From: Lindgomyces ingoldianus
Taxonomy: Eukaryota > Ascomycota > Dothideomycetes > Pleosporales > Lindgomycetaceae
DNA length: 48,841 nt
Assembly: GCF_010093535.1 (NCBI RefSeq)
Contig: NW_022985189.1
Location: forward strand, 804,635-853,475
Direction of reading: 5' to 3'
The stretch's first letter is position 1. The number at the start of each line of letters is the position of its first letter. Under the pieces are notes generated by a model that ran no database searches, was not told the DNA's origin, and saw only the letters and a list, made by a program, of their open reading frames with translations. A program made the position numbers and the translations under genes. Of the stretch, positions 11,480-22,148 are shown one piece after another.

Positions 11480-11632
11480 CGCGACCAGCTTGCAAAATGC
11501 TGCAATTTGCTGCAACATGCTGCAAAATGCTGCCATTTGCAGCAACGTACTGTTTGAGCTTATTGCTCGTACTATGTAGCAGCTTTCGTCAAGCGTTCCT
11601 CCTGTCTTGACAGTAGGTGCGCAAATCTGACA
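11480..11632 (-). repeat. 5' LTR of copia-1, second part
   Basis: Continues the LTR interrupted at 7439, starting at CGCGACCAGC after the second CCTATG copy. It carries six 10-bp minisatellite units at 11490-11550 and ends AAATCTGACA at 11632, next to the ATAGT duplication. It is almost identical to the matching part of the 3' LTR. Confidence 0.9.
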
Positions 11633-12391
11633 ATAGTATTTATAGCTAATATAGCTAATTCTTTGCGCACTAAGCATAATCTAGACTATGTTAGCATAAA
11701 CTAGCTTAGTATGTTTATAAAGTGTTATTTAAAGCTTAAAGAAAAGTTTTAAGCATAATTATAGTTAATAAATGTTTAGCCTATTATAAAGCCTATCTTG
11801 TTAAAGTTGTATGTGTTATTATTTTAGATATTATACTTAGCTTTAATATTCTTTATAAGGCTAAACTCGCCTTAAATTACTTTAAAATTGTTATAAAAAG
11901 CTTTTTTATAGTTATACTTATGCTTAAACTTTACTTTAAGCTTTAAATTATGCTTTATAAACATACTAGGCTAGTTTATGCTAACATAGCCTAGATTATG
12001 CTTAGCGCGTAAAGAATTAGCTATATTAGCTATAAATGCTATTTAAAAGAAAAATCTTTATGCATATAGCTTAAGTATGTTCTTAGTAATTACCTACTCT
12101 TTATTATTACCTAGCCTTTATAAGTTAGCTGTAAAATTAGCTTATAAAGGTTATCTAGCGCCTTAGTTATTTATTGTCTTTTAAAGAACTTTATATAGAG
12201 CTGCAGTATATTTCTTTAAGAGTTTTACGTTTTATTTAAAAGCTTAAAGTGTAAGCTGTATTTAACATTTTTTTTTAGCACATTTAAGTAGTGTTGTTAG
12301 AAATGCATTAGTGTAGAAAAAGTAGTTTAGTAGGGTCTTAGTAAAAGTAAGCAACTTAAGTATGTAAGCAACTTGCCTATAAACTACATTA
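11633..12391 (+). mobile_element. Foldback element FB-1, remaining part
   Basis: Continues FB-1 from 2143: the end of the left arm, an asymmetric centre, and the right arm, which is the inverted copy of the left. It ends ...ACTACATTA at 12391, with TA as the target duplication. Reading the flanking gypsy-2 across the empty site with a single TA gives the unbroken RT phrase ETKYLSFII, which supports a TA duplication directly. Confidence 0.88.
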
Positions 12392-12515
12392 CTTAGTTTC
12401 TAACACATTAAATTTGTATTTTAAGTATTAGAGGTAGAGCCTATATTTATAGAGCTTGTTTAATACTTGTTATACTTTTATAACATAGTTATCCTTGCTG
12501 TCCTTAGTGTATACT
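12392..12515 (-). pseudogene. gypsy-2 RT fragment after the YLDD box
   Basis: On the minus strand it reads VYTKDSKDNYVIKV, then QVLNKLYKYRLYL, then KYKFNVLETK. This matches the Ty3/gypsy RT segment after the active site (VYSxxxxEHxxHVxxVLxxLxxxxLxxxxxKCxF). It joins the active-site fragment at 13021-13043; solo LTR-1 and LTR-6 lie between. FB-1 interrupts it at 12391. Confidence 0.75.
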
Positions 12516-12886
12516 TGTTAGATTGAAGCACTGTTTCTAGGCTTCCTGAGATGAATGATGGGTTTGGATATGATGTATAGGATGATGATTGATTGTTTTG
12601 ATTTATCGATCCTTTTTCTGCTCTACTCGTGTTGCTCGGCTTTTTGTTTTACCGATCCGAGTCCCTCGCGCACTTGCCCTATGCGCGACCAGCTTGCAAC
12701 ATGCTGCAATTTGCTGCAAAATGCTGTAACATGCTGCAAAATGCTGCAACATGCTGCAAAATGCTGCAAAATGCTGCAACATGCAGCAATTTGCAGCAAC
12801 ATACTGTTCGAGCTTATTGCTCGTACTATGTAGCAGCTTTCGTCAAGCGTTCCTCCTGTCTTGACAGTAGATGCGCATATCTGACA
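12516..12886 (-). mobile_element. Solo LTR-1 with TSD ATACT
   Basis: A 371-bp LTR, the longest copy, flanked by perfect ATACT duplications (12511-12515, 12887-12891) with no internal region, so a solo LTR left by LTR-LTR recombination. Its extra length comes from the 10-bp TGCTGCAAxx minisatellite, about 11 units at 12691-12800. RIP changes are few. Confidence 0.92.
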
Positions 12887-12893
12887 ATACTAG

Positions 12894-13020
12894 TGTAAGG
12901 CCGAGATGGCGCTTTCGTGCAACAGGTATATATACTATTCTGCACCTAAAAATCAACGTTGGTTGATTATTCATACCTTTTAGTTGTATTAGCGGAGTGG
13001 TGCGGAGCCCTGTCCTTACA
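12894..13020. mobile_element. Very short solo LTR (LTR-6, 127 bp) with TSD ACTAG
   Basis: Begins TGTAAGGCCGAGATGGC and ends CCTGTCCTTACA, flanked by perfect ACTAG repeats (12889-12893 and 13021-13025). The tips TGTAAGG/CTTACA resemble those of the gypsy-1 LTR, but the middle differs. It has a TATA-like stretch near 12926. Its ACTAG duplication overlaps the ATACT of the neighbouring LTR-1, so LTR-6 went in first. Confidence 0.82.
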
Positions 13021-16000
13021 ACTAGAACATTATTTAGATAGACTAAGACAAAGATATCTAAGTAGGGGTTTAGTACAGTGTTAATAATTCTTTAAAATGT
13101 TGTAGAGGCGTTTATTAGGCTAAATAGCATTACTAAAAGCTTATATAAGCTATATAGGGCTTTAAAGGCTATAAGCTATTTATTCTCTTTACAAATTTTA
13201 ATCTTATTAAATCTATCTTATATGTTAAACTTAGTAAAGTACTTTGTCCCTTTTAGTTCATTATATTTTAGATAATAAGAAGTAGGAACTAAATATAAAT
13301 TATGTTATTATTAAGAGTTTAATAGTTTTAATAGACTTTACTCTTTCTTTCTTTCTTTTTTTCTTACAAAGACTACTTCTAATGCTATAGAGCTGTTACT
13401 TTGTTAAATGTAGCCTCTAGCTAGCATTTAATCTATATATTTTTAGAGTGCTTTCTTTTGTATCCTAGTTAGTAGCCCCAGCTTATAGGTATAGAGCTTT
13501 AGGTTATCTACTAAGTTTATAGCATAATTTTAAAGTTTATGCAGAGGAAGTTCTTCTAGATCCTCTAGTGTTTTAAACATGTTAGTATATTCCTAATACT
13601 CTTTAGAAATGTAGTGTTTTTTTGTAACTTAATAAATGCCAGCCTATTTAATGTCGATATTAGTAAGGAGGTTGTTACAGGTAGTTTCCTTAAGCTTCCT
13701 TTTTATAACGCGTATAGCCTAAGCTTTTAGCTCCTAATAAGAGAATTTCTACAGGTGTTATTTCTTTAGAAAATACCTGCTTTTTTCTTTTGCCTAAAGG
13801 TGAACCAAGTAGTTATCTTTATAGCATGCTAACTAAGTTATTTAAGCGTAATTATTAGGTGTTTCTAATGTTATATTTTTCTAGTTAATTATTAGGTTAT
13901 AAGTTTTTAGCTAGTTATAGGCTAGTATAGCATTATATTTATTCTCTAGTAGGAGGATACTTATAGATGTCTAGTCTAATGTATTTAGGGTTTTTAAAGT
14001 TCTAGTAATAGTTTCTAGGTTAATCTATTCTTTACTATACTCTAGTAATAAGGTGTTAGCTAGTGTTACTTTAAAAAGTTATTTTTTAACTTAATAAAGA
14101 ATGTTGTGTTTTTTTATCTAATTTATGTTAACTACTATAAATGTGTAGCTACTGTTAACTAGTGCTAGTCCTTCTTTTCCTTAGAAAGTAAAGGTTATTG
14201 TTAGGCTTTATTTAGTTTCTTATCTAACTATAACTAGTGCCTAGGTGTTATAGAAAATCTCTTTGTATACTAGAGTACTATCTAGGCTTATGTGTATTAG
14301 GTTATCCTTTTTTAAAAGTTAATAATCTTTTATAATACATTTTATTAATTTGCAGTCTTTATTACTAACTAAGTAGTAATATAAAAGTTAGTTATTAAGT
14401 TAGCTTGCTTTTTACTAGAAGTAATACAATACGCATTTATTTCTTTTATTATAGTTAGGCTAAGGCAAGGCCTTATACCTAGGAGACTCTTAATAGTGCT
14501 AGCAGCTAGGCATTTTGCAGGTGGAGGTCCTACCCCTCTAATACTAGGTTTGTTTAGTTCTTTTCTATTCTAGCCACTATCCTGCTTAATGTTTTATAGC
14601 CTAATGCTATATGCAGTGCTAATTTAAGCAATAATACTAAGAATAAGAACATTTATTAAGATTATTAAGGACTAAGACTAGTTATTCTTACATCTATTAC
14701 AGATACTCTTTTATTTATACAACTTATATTAAGTCTTCCTTCTATTAGCATGCCTTTATAGCATAGGAACTACTTTTATAGAGGGTGCATTTTATATTGT
14801 TTTTTTTAGAATGTTAGCGCTTTTTAAAGAATTGCTATTAAAGGAAGCAGCGTCTAAGGCCTATATATGCTAAGAGTAGGTACTAGAAAGGTAGCTACTT
14901 TCTAGAGTTTTTACTCTTATTTTTTTAATATAGCTTTAAAATTTTTTTATTAATATTCCTTTTTTAAAATATTATAAAGCGCCTTTACTATACATTTTAT
15001 AGCTTTAAAGGTTTTGTAATTATGCTTTATAGGTACATTATAATCTTAAATAAGGCAGTAATGTTAGTAACTATAGTGCTCTCTGCACTTCTAATATAAA
15101 CACTGCTAAAATCTTCTAGTAAGCTCCCTTACAAAAATGCCTATAGTCTAGTAGTTAAAAAGGAATTATTTCTATTTTATTTTTATGTTTTCTGCGTATT
15201 TTAGAATTTACATAGTTGTATAGTATCTCTTAAGGATTGCTACTTTCTGCAACGCTTAATTAAGGCGATAGAACTCTCTTAATTCTACTTTTTAATATAG
15301 CATAAGGTATTTTATAGAACAGTAGTTTTTTTTATATTTTTAGTAAAGAAAGTTTTTAATCTTATTATTTAAGTTATCTTTTATAAAGCTCTATTTTATA
15401 GTAATAGCTTTTAATATTATAGTAGTATTTTTATTTTTCACTTTTTTAAAGTTTAGACATTTTTAATAGAAGTAGCCTACGTTTTTATAGTTTAGAGAAG
15501 CTTTTTTTTAAAGCTGCTTTTTTTATTTCTTTATTGGTAGTAGCCTGTTACTTTTTTTTTAAAAACTTTACTTTTATTTTAGAAGGTACTAAGTGTGTGT
15601 TTTGTGTAACTACGATTTATTAGTTGTTTTTATAGTAACAGTTCTTCTTTTAAGTGCTAGCTTAGGCCTTTAAGTTGTCTTACTTTATTTTTTTTATTTT
15701 ACACTTTTTATGCTAGTTATTATAAAGTGTTACTATTTTAATAAACTTTTTTAAAGTTATTAGTTTTTTATTATATATAAATTTATCTTTAATTATGTTA
15801 TAAAGTCCTTTATAAAACGTTATATATAAGGCCTTCTAGTTAGTCTATCTGCAGATAGCTAGTTATTTGCAGAAGTGTACTACATAGTAATAGACTATGC
15901 TTTTTTTAGTGTAGAGTATTTATTTTATTTACTACTATTTTTTTTATCTATAAGCCTATAAATTATTATAAGGGCTTTTTTAAAAGTATTAATGCTGCTA

Positions 16001-16021
16001 AACACCTTCTTTGTTTTAAAA
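13021..16021 (-). mobile_element. gypsy-2: Ty3/gypsy element remnant, gag to RT part
   Basis: The minus strand at 13260 down to 13021 gives a clear Ty3/gypsy RT block when TAG is read as a lost Trp or Gln: KYFTKFNI, IAFKALYS, LINASTTF, INTVLNPYLDIF, VYLNNVLV. These match the family's FTKLDL, TAFRTRYG, LTNAPATF, and YLDD box with both Asp changed to Asn. The 2.7 kb further along should hold protease and gag; they are too degraded to delimit, although a possible zinc-knuckle trace (GYFY-stop-KC) is seen near 15450-15490. gypsy-1 inserted at 16022. Confidence 0.7.
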
Positions 16022-16026
16022 GAAAG

Positions 16027-16227
16027 TGTAAGGCCGGATGTCCCAGAACGGGCTAGTACAGCCTCACCCAACCTGTTTAGAGGTCATATAATCTGTGCTT
16101 TGTATATAAGCATAAATTCTAATAAGTAAGGCTTAGCAGCAATTTGTCTCTCTTATAATACACTTTTATCTTTCTCTAAAACCTTACTCTTAGTGCTATT
16201 AGTGCTATCTACTATTCTATCTTTATA
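16027..16227 (+). repeat. 5' LTR of gypsy-1
   Basis: 201 bp, beginning TGTAAGGCCGGATGTCC and ending CTATCTTTATA (the final CA changed to TA). Compared with the 3' LTR it shows more C-to-T/G-to-A changes, for example CAGCGATTCG in the 3' LTR against CAGCAATTTG here. It contains a TATA-like TTTGTATATAAGC near 16097. Confidence 0.88.
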
Positions 16228-16324
16228 TTTAAATTACTCTATAAGCTAGCATACTGCTTAAGGGCAACATTCTTATAAAATAGTGTTAACATAAAACACT
16301 AGAGAAAAATTAGATGTAACTAGC

Positions 16325-16553
16325 TGTTTGCATTGATGACTCGGATGCATCGTCAGCATGGTCACACGATAGTCGGATGTGTCGGATGTGTCGTCACACG
16401 ATGGTCGGATGCATCGGCAGATGCATCAGCACCATAGTCTGTTGCTAAGACCCACCCACTTATTTCGCATATATATAGACTCCCGCAAAGGACTCCTCTA
16501 GGAATATATTCAATCCAGTTCCTCATGTCTTTGGTGCTCCACATAGCTTCACA
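16325..16553 (+). mobile_element. Solo LTR-5 copy 1 with TSD CTAGC
   Basis: 229 bp, beginning TGTTTGCATTGATGACTCGG and ending CACATAGCTTCACA, with CTAGC on both sides (16320-16324, 16554-16558). It holds several GTCGGATG/GATGCATCGG tandem motifs and a TATA box (CGCATATATATAGAC), which gives the plus orientation. It shows little RIP and lies in the 5' internal part of gypsy-1. Confidence 0.9.
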
Positions 16554-16559
16554 CTAGCG

Positions 16560-17983
16560 CTTAAAGATTACTTAAAAAGCTAGCTAAAACTACTACTTCT
16601 AGTAATACTTAACTAGGGTTAATACTAACGCAGGGAGAAACAGAGCAAGAGATAAGTAAAGGGGATAATAAAAATTCTTATAGGTTAAGCTTATTAAGCT
16701 ATCTAGAAGGTAATTAGGGCGTAGAAAGGGTTAAAAGGGCTAGTGCAGAACTAAGCAACACACAGTCCACCCCTGTAAATTAGGCTTTAGTAGAAGCCTA
16801 CGCGTAGCTGTAAGAGCAGCAGAAAGCGTAAAAACTAGCTAAAATAATAAAAATCTATTATTAATTTAAAGCAGGCAATATAAATACACTTAATAAGTTG
16901 CTAACTATATTAAACATTATTATACTAAAACTTACTTAAGACTAAGTAAACCTACTACGTTCTAAACTACTGCACTAATATAAAAAAAAGAATAGAGCAG
17001 ACTACAACTAGTAGTATAAGAATAATAAAAACTATTATTAAAAGAGTCTATTAAGCTTTACTTAAGAATTATAAAAGATCTTTTTTAGCCTATAATACAT
17101 TAATAAGACACTATAATTACTATAAAAGACATACTACGCTTATTTAAAGCTTATTAACTTATTATAGTTACTAACATAGCAAGATCTTAAAAACAAAATG
17201 CTTAATATATTAAAAACTTTAGTACAATAAAAAAGAGCAGCTTATAACACTATAAAAAACTATAAATAATAACTTAATTAGTTTTTAACTAAACTTTTAG
17301 CCTACCTTAAGCTATTATAAACTAATGTTAATAAAAAAGGCTTAAATAAAAGAATAGTAGACTTTAGTAGCGCACTATCTAATAAGATTAAGCATAATTT
17401 AATGTATATCCTATAGAGTAAGTAAGAGACGCTAGCTTAGGTAAAGAAGTAGAGTAATATATCCTACTGCTGCCTATATAAGAGAAAGAGGCTAAAGTTA
17501 AAAAAGAAGGGAATATAAAGACATTTTACCTTACTTTTAGCTAATAAAGACTTAAAAAAGCCTAAAAAAGATTAAAAAAAAGCTTAAAAGCTAAAAAAAA
17601 AAGCTAAAAAAAAGCTAAAAATTTAATAAAATAAAAGTTACTTACTAGAATTATAAGTAGCTAAGTTATATTTCCCTAAATTATTCTATAAAGAACAAAA
17701 ATAAGAACAAGTCTAATAAAAATAAGTAAAAAAGAAAAAAGTAAGGCTAAAAAAACTAAGCTTTTTCCTTCTAGCTTATATTACTTTAAAAAGTAATAAA
17801 AAAAAGCTTAAAAGCCTTTAAAACTTATTATACCTAAAAAAGTTAACCTTATTAATAGTAATAGTAAGCATAAGGTTATTAAAAGACTTTTAGGCTATAG
17901 TAGATAAAGAAGCTTAATTAAACATCCTATCTACTATAATAGCTAAGAAGTAGAATCTTAAGATTAAGCCCCTACTAGGTGTC
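16560..17983 (+). pseudogene. gypsy-1 gag region, degraded
   Basis: AT-rich sequence between the 5' LTR and the RT region, where gag and protease are expected. It carries a very A-rich, lysine-coding run at about 17500-17640 (AAAAAAAGCTAAAA-type), and a Cys-pair trace near 17460 that could be what is left of a zinc knuckle. No open frame survives. Assignment rests on position. Confidence 0.5.
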
Positions 17984-18580
17984 TGTTACAATCCTTACTC
18001 CGGCGAAATGGTATTTTCGGGAGTACGACGGCCTAAGGTGTTGTGAGCGGGTAGGGGATAGGACTTAGCTGGATCGGGTGTACAGTCCGTCGAGCAGGGT
18101 ATAGGGTAGGCGGAATAAAGGGAAGGCAGGTTGTGGTTTGACCTAGCAGCTGTATGGGTAGCTAGTAAACCTGATCTGTGGGGATAGGAGTGGAGGTATA
18201 TATAGTGCAAGATATACAAGGCGGCAATGTCCTCTTTGTAAAGGTTTTAATGCCTCTTAGTCTATTAAGTAGGTAAAGACTAAATGGTAATCACAACCTT
18301 CTAACTATAGTTGTGATTGAGTCTATATACATGGGGTTTGCATGCTCTGCATGCTTGCATGCTGGTTTCCGTACAGCCTGCATAGCCTGCAAGCCTGCAA
18401 GCCTACATAGCTTATTGGATGATGCATTCCGCCAGGCTTTTGTCTAAAAGCCGGAGCCATTCCTCATCCGTCCTGTCACGTGATTCGCTCAGCGCGGGGC
18501 TAAGCGTCTTCCATCCGACGTCGTTCGGGCTGTGTGGGACAGCCAGTTGGGTCATTACGGTCTGACTGTTGGCCGTAACA
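17984..18580 (+). mobile_element. Solo LTR-2 copy 1 with TSD GTGTC
   Basis: 597 bp, beginning TGTTACAATCCTTACTCCG and ending TTGGCCGTAACA, with perfect GTGTC on both sides (17979-17983, 18581-18585). A TATA box (GAGGTATATATAGTGCAAG) near 18191 is shared with the copy at 37480, giving the plus orientation. It is GC-rich. Direct GCATGC/GCCTGC motifs cluster at 18340-18410. Confidence 0.9.
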
Positions 18581-18940
18581 GTGTCTTTCTAAAGGCACTT
18601 AATAAATTAGACTTTACTATCTATAGCTTTACAGTTGTAAACATAAAAATAGTAGACTTTTTAAAAAAAGTTTAGACTTATAAAGTGCTATTTATAGTAA
18701 TAGACTTAAAAAAAACCTTAATATATTTAAGTTTACTTTAAATTAATTAGTTTAATCTAAAGCTAAACTTTTATACAAGATATATATTATTTAGGGGCGT
18801 AAAAGACTATAGTGTGCTAAAGTACACTAAAGTAGTGTTAGAAGACGCAGCAGAGTTTAAGCAAACTATGTAAAGTTTTAATATAGGTGTCTACGTCTAT
18901 AGTGTGCTGTCTAATAACACTAAAGATTTTTTAAGACCTA

Positions 18941-20044
18941 TAACGTACTTCACAGGCAAGTTGCTTACACACCTAAGTTGCTTACTTTTACTAAGACCCT
19001 ACTAAACTACTCTTCCTACACTAATGCATTCCCTACAACACTACTTAGACGCGCTAAAAGAACATTAGATACAGCTTACACTCTAAGCTTTTAAATAAAA
19101 TATAAAACTTTTAAAGAAATATACTATAGCTATGTGTAGAGTTTTATAAAAGATAATAAATAACTATAGCACTAGATAACTTTTATAAGCTAATTCTATA
19201 GCTAAATTATAAAGGCTAGGTAATAAAAAGAAGTAGGTAATTATTAAGACTATACTTAAGCTATATGCGCAAGAAATTTCCTCTTAAATAGCATTTATAG
19301 CTAATATAGCTAATTCTTTATGCGCTAAGTGTAATCTAGGCTATATTTACATAAACTAGCCTAGTATGTTTATAAAGTGTTATTTAAAGCTTAAAGTAAA
19401 GTTTTAAGCGTAAGTATAGTTAAAAGATATTTAGCTAATTATAAACTCTATCTTACTAAAGTTGTACATGTTATTATCCTAAATGCTATACTTAGCTTTA
19501 ATATTCTTTATAAGGCTAAACCTGCTCTAAATTACCTTAGAACTTTTATAAAAAGCTCTTTTATAGTTATACTTACACTTAAATGTTACTTTAAGCTCTA
19601 AATAATGCTTTATAAACATACTAGGCTAGTTTATATAAACATAGCCTAGATTATGCTTAGCGCGTAAAGAATTAGCTATATTAGCTATAAATGCTATTTA
19701 AGAAAAAATTCCTTGCGCATATAGCTTAAGTATAGTCTTAATAATTACCTGCTTTTTTTTATTACCTAGCCTTTATAATTTAGCTATAGAATTAGCTTAT
19801 AAAGGTTACCTAGCGCTATAGTTATTTATTATCTTTTATAGGACTCTATATATAGCTGTAGCATGTTTCTTTAAGATTTTTATGTCTTATTTAAAAGCTT
19901 AGAGCGTAAGCTGTATCTAACATTCTTTTAGCACATCTAAGTAGTGTTGTAGGGAATGCATTAGTGTAGAAAGAGTAGTTTAGTAGGGTCTTAGTAAAAG
20001 TAAGCAACTTAGGTGTGTAAGCAACTTGCCTGTGAAGTATGTTA
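18941..20044 (+). mobile_element. Foldback element FB-2 (1104 bp)
   Basis: Begins TAACGTACTTCACAGGCAAG and ends in the inverted copy (CTTGCCTGTGAAGTATGTTA). The arms, roughly 18941-19410 and 19580-20044, are inverted copies of each other with RIP-type mismatches, around an asymmetric centre of about 170 bp. TA flanks both ends. There is no coding capacity, so it would depend on a transposase from elsewhere. FB-3, FB-5 and FB-6 have exactly the same length. Confidence 0.92.
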
Positions 20045-21161
20045 AAGCTTAAGTTAAAACTAAAGTATAAAGAATATATAGACATAGTTAAGTCTAATAA
20101 GATGTTAGAAGTGCTACTGCATAGCCTACAAGATCTAGCTATTAAGCTAGAGGAAAGGATAAAGCGTTCTTACTAGCTACTATATAACTTATTAGAGTAT
20201 AAGTTACAGCATCTTTATAAATATATTCATAATTATCTATAAAAAGAGTAAATTTAAAGGTCTAAGTTATTTATAAGAGCTCTAATCTTATTTATAAAAA
20301 AGAAAGATAAAAAGTTAAGGCTTTATATAGATTATAAAGGCCTAAACTAAATTATAATAAACAATTATTACTTACTACTACTTATATTAGAATCTCTTAA
20401 AAGACTTAGAAAAGTAAAGTAGTATATAAAGCTAGATATTTATAATATGTACTATATGTTATGTATTTATAAAAGAGATAAGTAGAAGACAGCATTCTAG
20501 ACTTAATATAGTTATTTTAAGTACTAGGTTATACCTTTTAGTCTTACTAATGCTCTTGCAGCTTTCTAGGCTTATATTAACTAGGGCCTAGTAGGGTTAG
20601 TTAATGTAACATGTATTATGTACTTTAACAATATTCTAGTCTATTCTAACACAGAAGAGGAACAAGTTGTTTGCGTTAAAAAGGTGCTATAAAAATTATA
20701 TAAAGCAAAGCTTTTTTTAAAACTTAGTAAGTGTAAATTTTACACATAAAAGACTAAGTACCTAAGGTATATAGTTTACCTAGAAGGAGTTAAAGTTAAC
20801 TTTTTAAAAATTAAGATAATCTAGAAGTAGCTAATGCTAAAGACTATTTAGGATATTTATGTTTTTATAAGGTTTATAAACTACTATAAGCAGTTTATTA
20901 CTAACTTCTTCTTAATTACTCTACCCTTTACTAAGCTAACCTAGAAGGGCCTAAACGCAGTAAAAAGTAGTTAAAAGTAAAAGTAAAAAAAAAGTTAGAA
21001 GCTTAATATTAGTTCTAAGAGTAAAGCAGCCTTCTAAAAGCTCTAAAACTTGTTCCTTAAAGTTCTTATATTAGCTTATTTTAATGCTAATAAGAAAACT
21101 AAAGTAAAAGTTAACACTTTAAGAAGCGTAATCTATAGCATTTTAAGCTAATTAGTCTTAA
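20045..21161 (+). pseudogene. gypsy-1 reverse transcriptase pseudogene
   Basis: From about 20288 it reads FIKKKDKKLRLYIDY, then KGLN, then YIKLDIYNMYYML, TAF, YSYFKY, VIPFSLTNALAAF, YFNNILVYS, KLSKCKFYT and YLRYIVYLEGVK. These match the Ty3/gypsy RT blocks (FVKKKDGxLRxCVDYR, TKLDLRxAYHxIRI, MPFGLTNAPATFQ, YLDDILVYS). The catalytic Asp pair is changed to Asn-Asn. Expected Trp and Gln positions are TAG. RNase H starts near 21000 (KAAF, LILAYFNA) and is cut by solo LTR-1 at 21162. Confidence 0.85.
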
Positions 21162-21452
21162 TGTCAGATATGCGCACCTACTGTCAAGACAGGAGGAACA
21201 CTAGACAAAAGCTGCTACATAGTACAAGCAATAAGCTTAAACAGTATGTTGCTGCATGTTGCAGCTGGTCGCGCATAGGGCTAGTGCGCAAGGGACTCAG
21301 ACCGGAAAAACAAAGCCAAGCAACACGAGCAGAGCAGAAAAAAAAAGAAAAAGAAACATTAATCAATTAATACAATCAATCATCATCCTATACATTATAT
21401 CTAAACCCATTATTCATCTTAGGAAGCCTAGAAACAGTGCTTTAATCTAACA
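21162..21452 (+). mobile_element. Solo LTR-1 with TSD CTTAA
   Basis: 291 bp in forward orientation, beginning TGTCAGATATGCGCACC and ending TTTAATCTAACA, with perfect CTTAA on both sides (21157-21161, 21453-21457). It has the shortest minisatellite, only about two units near 21240-21262. It interrupts gypsy-1 RNase H. Confidence 0.92.
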
Positions 21453-21457
21453 CTTAA

Positions 21458-21912
21458 ATAAGACTAAAAGGGCTTAATAAAGGTTAATTAGCTTCTTTTT
21501 AAAAAGATAAGTAAAGCTAAGTATAATTATAATACTTATAATAAGAAGTTACTTACTATTAATAAAAGTTTAGCATATTAGTAACATTACCTTTAAAGTC
21601 TACTATTTAAACTTTTTACAAACTATAATAATCTTTGCCAGTTTATAGAAACTAAAACCTTAAACTACTAGCAGGTCTAAGCCTATAAAAGAATAACAGA
21701 ATATAATTTTATTATTACACACTATCTAGAGAAGCTAAACCTAGCAGATAGACCTTTAAAAAGACCTAACTATATTAAGAAGTTATAATAGCCTTCTTAG
21801 AAGAGGAATGCAGTGTATGTAACAGACATGTGTAACCTCTTAAATTAATAAGATCTTAAGGAGAAATTAATAGTTATAGCTATTCTACATTCTTAAAATT
21901 CTTTAGGCTTAG
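21458..21912 (+). pseudogene. gypsy-1 RNase H remnant, second part
   Basis: Continues from 21161: IAFFSKKISKAKCNYNTY, then NKELLAI, LTNYNNLCQF, and ITEYNFIITHYLEKLN. These match the Ty3/gypsy RNase H C-terminal blocks (PVAFFSKKxxPAExNY, DKELLAIV, TDHKNLxxF, FxIxYRPGKxN). The Asp and His of the TDHKNL block are changed to Asn and Tyr-type residues, as RIP would do. LTR-5 interrupts it at 21913. Confidence 0.8.
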
Positions 21913-22143
21913 TGTTTGCATTGATGACTCGGATGCATCGTCAGCATGGTCACACGATAGTCGGATGTGTCGGATGTGTCGTCACACGATGGTCGGATGC
22001 ATCGGCAGATGCATCAGCACCATAGTCTGTTGCCAAGACCCACCCACTTATTTCGCATATATATAGACTCCCGCAAAGGACTCCTCTAGGAAAATGAATT
22101 CAATCCAGTTCCTCATGTCTTTGGTGCTCCACATAGCTTCACA
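21913..22143 (+). mobile_element. Solo LTR-5 copy 2 with TSD CTTAG
   Basis: 231 bp, almost identical to the copy at 16325-16553, with perfect CTTAG on both sides (21908-21912, 22144-22148). The few differences include GGAATATATTC against GGAAAATGAATTC near the 3' end. Close identity of the two copies suggests recent activity. Confidence 0.92.
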
Positions 22144-22148
22144 CTTAG

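Larger units (their letters stand above)
2144..11632 (-). mobile_element. Ty1/copia LTR retrotransposon (copia-1), RIP-degraded, with nested element A
   Basis: A complete element on the minus strand, flanked by perfect 5-bp duplications ATAGT at 2139-2143 and 11633-11637. Its 3' LTR is 2144-2475. Its 5' LTR starts at 7261 and is split by element A (7440-11473), ending at 11632. The polypurine tract lies next to the 3' LTR, gag starts near 7228, and the RT motif lies at about 3535-3580, giving the order LTR-gag-pol-LTR. RT late in the polyprotein and close to the 3' LTR is the copia arrangement. All frames are broken. Without the nested insertion the element is about 5.45 kb. Confidence 0.9.

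Noticed and set aside
12691..12800. CRISPR-like array
   Set aside because: The 10-bp units are directly adjacent with no spacers, lie inside an LTR, and the organism is a fungus.
16362..16544. 60-codon minus-strand frame
   Set aside because: Lies wholly inside solo LTR-5, opposite its TATA-bearing strand.
17995..18219. 74-codon minus-strand frame
   Set aside because: Lies wholly inside solo LTR-2; its low stop density follows from the GC-rich LTR.
18941..20044. A structured RNA gene from the huge inverted repeat
   Set aside because: Target TA duplications and multiple dispersed copies show a transposable element; any RNA role is speculative.
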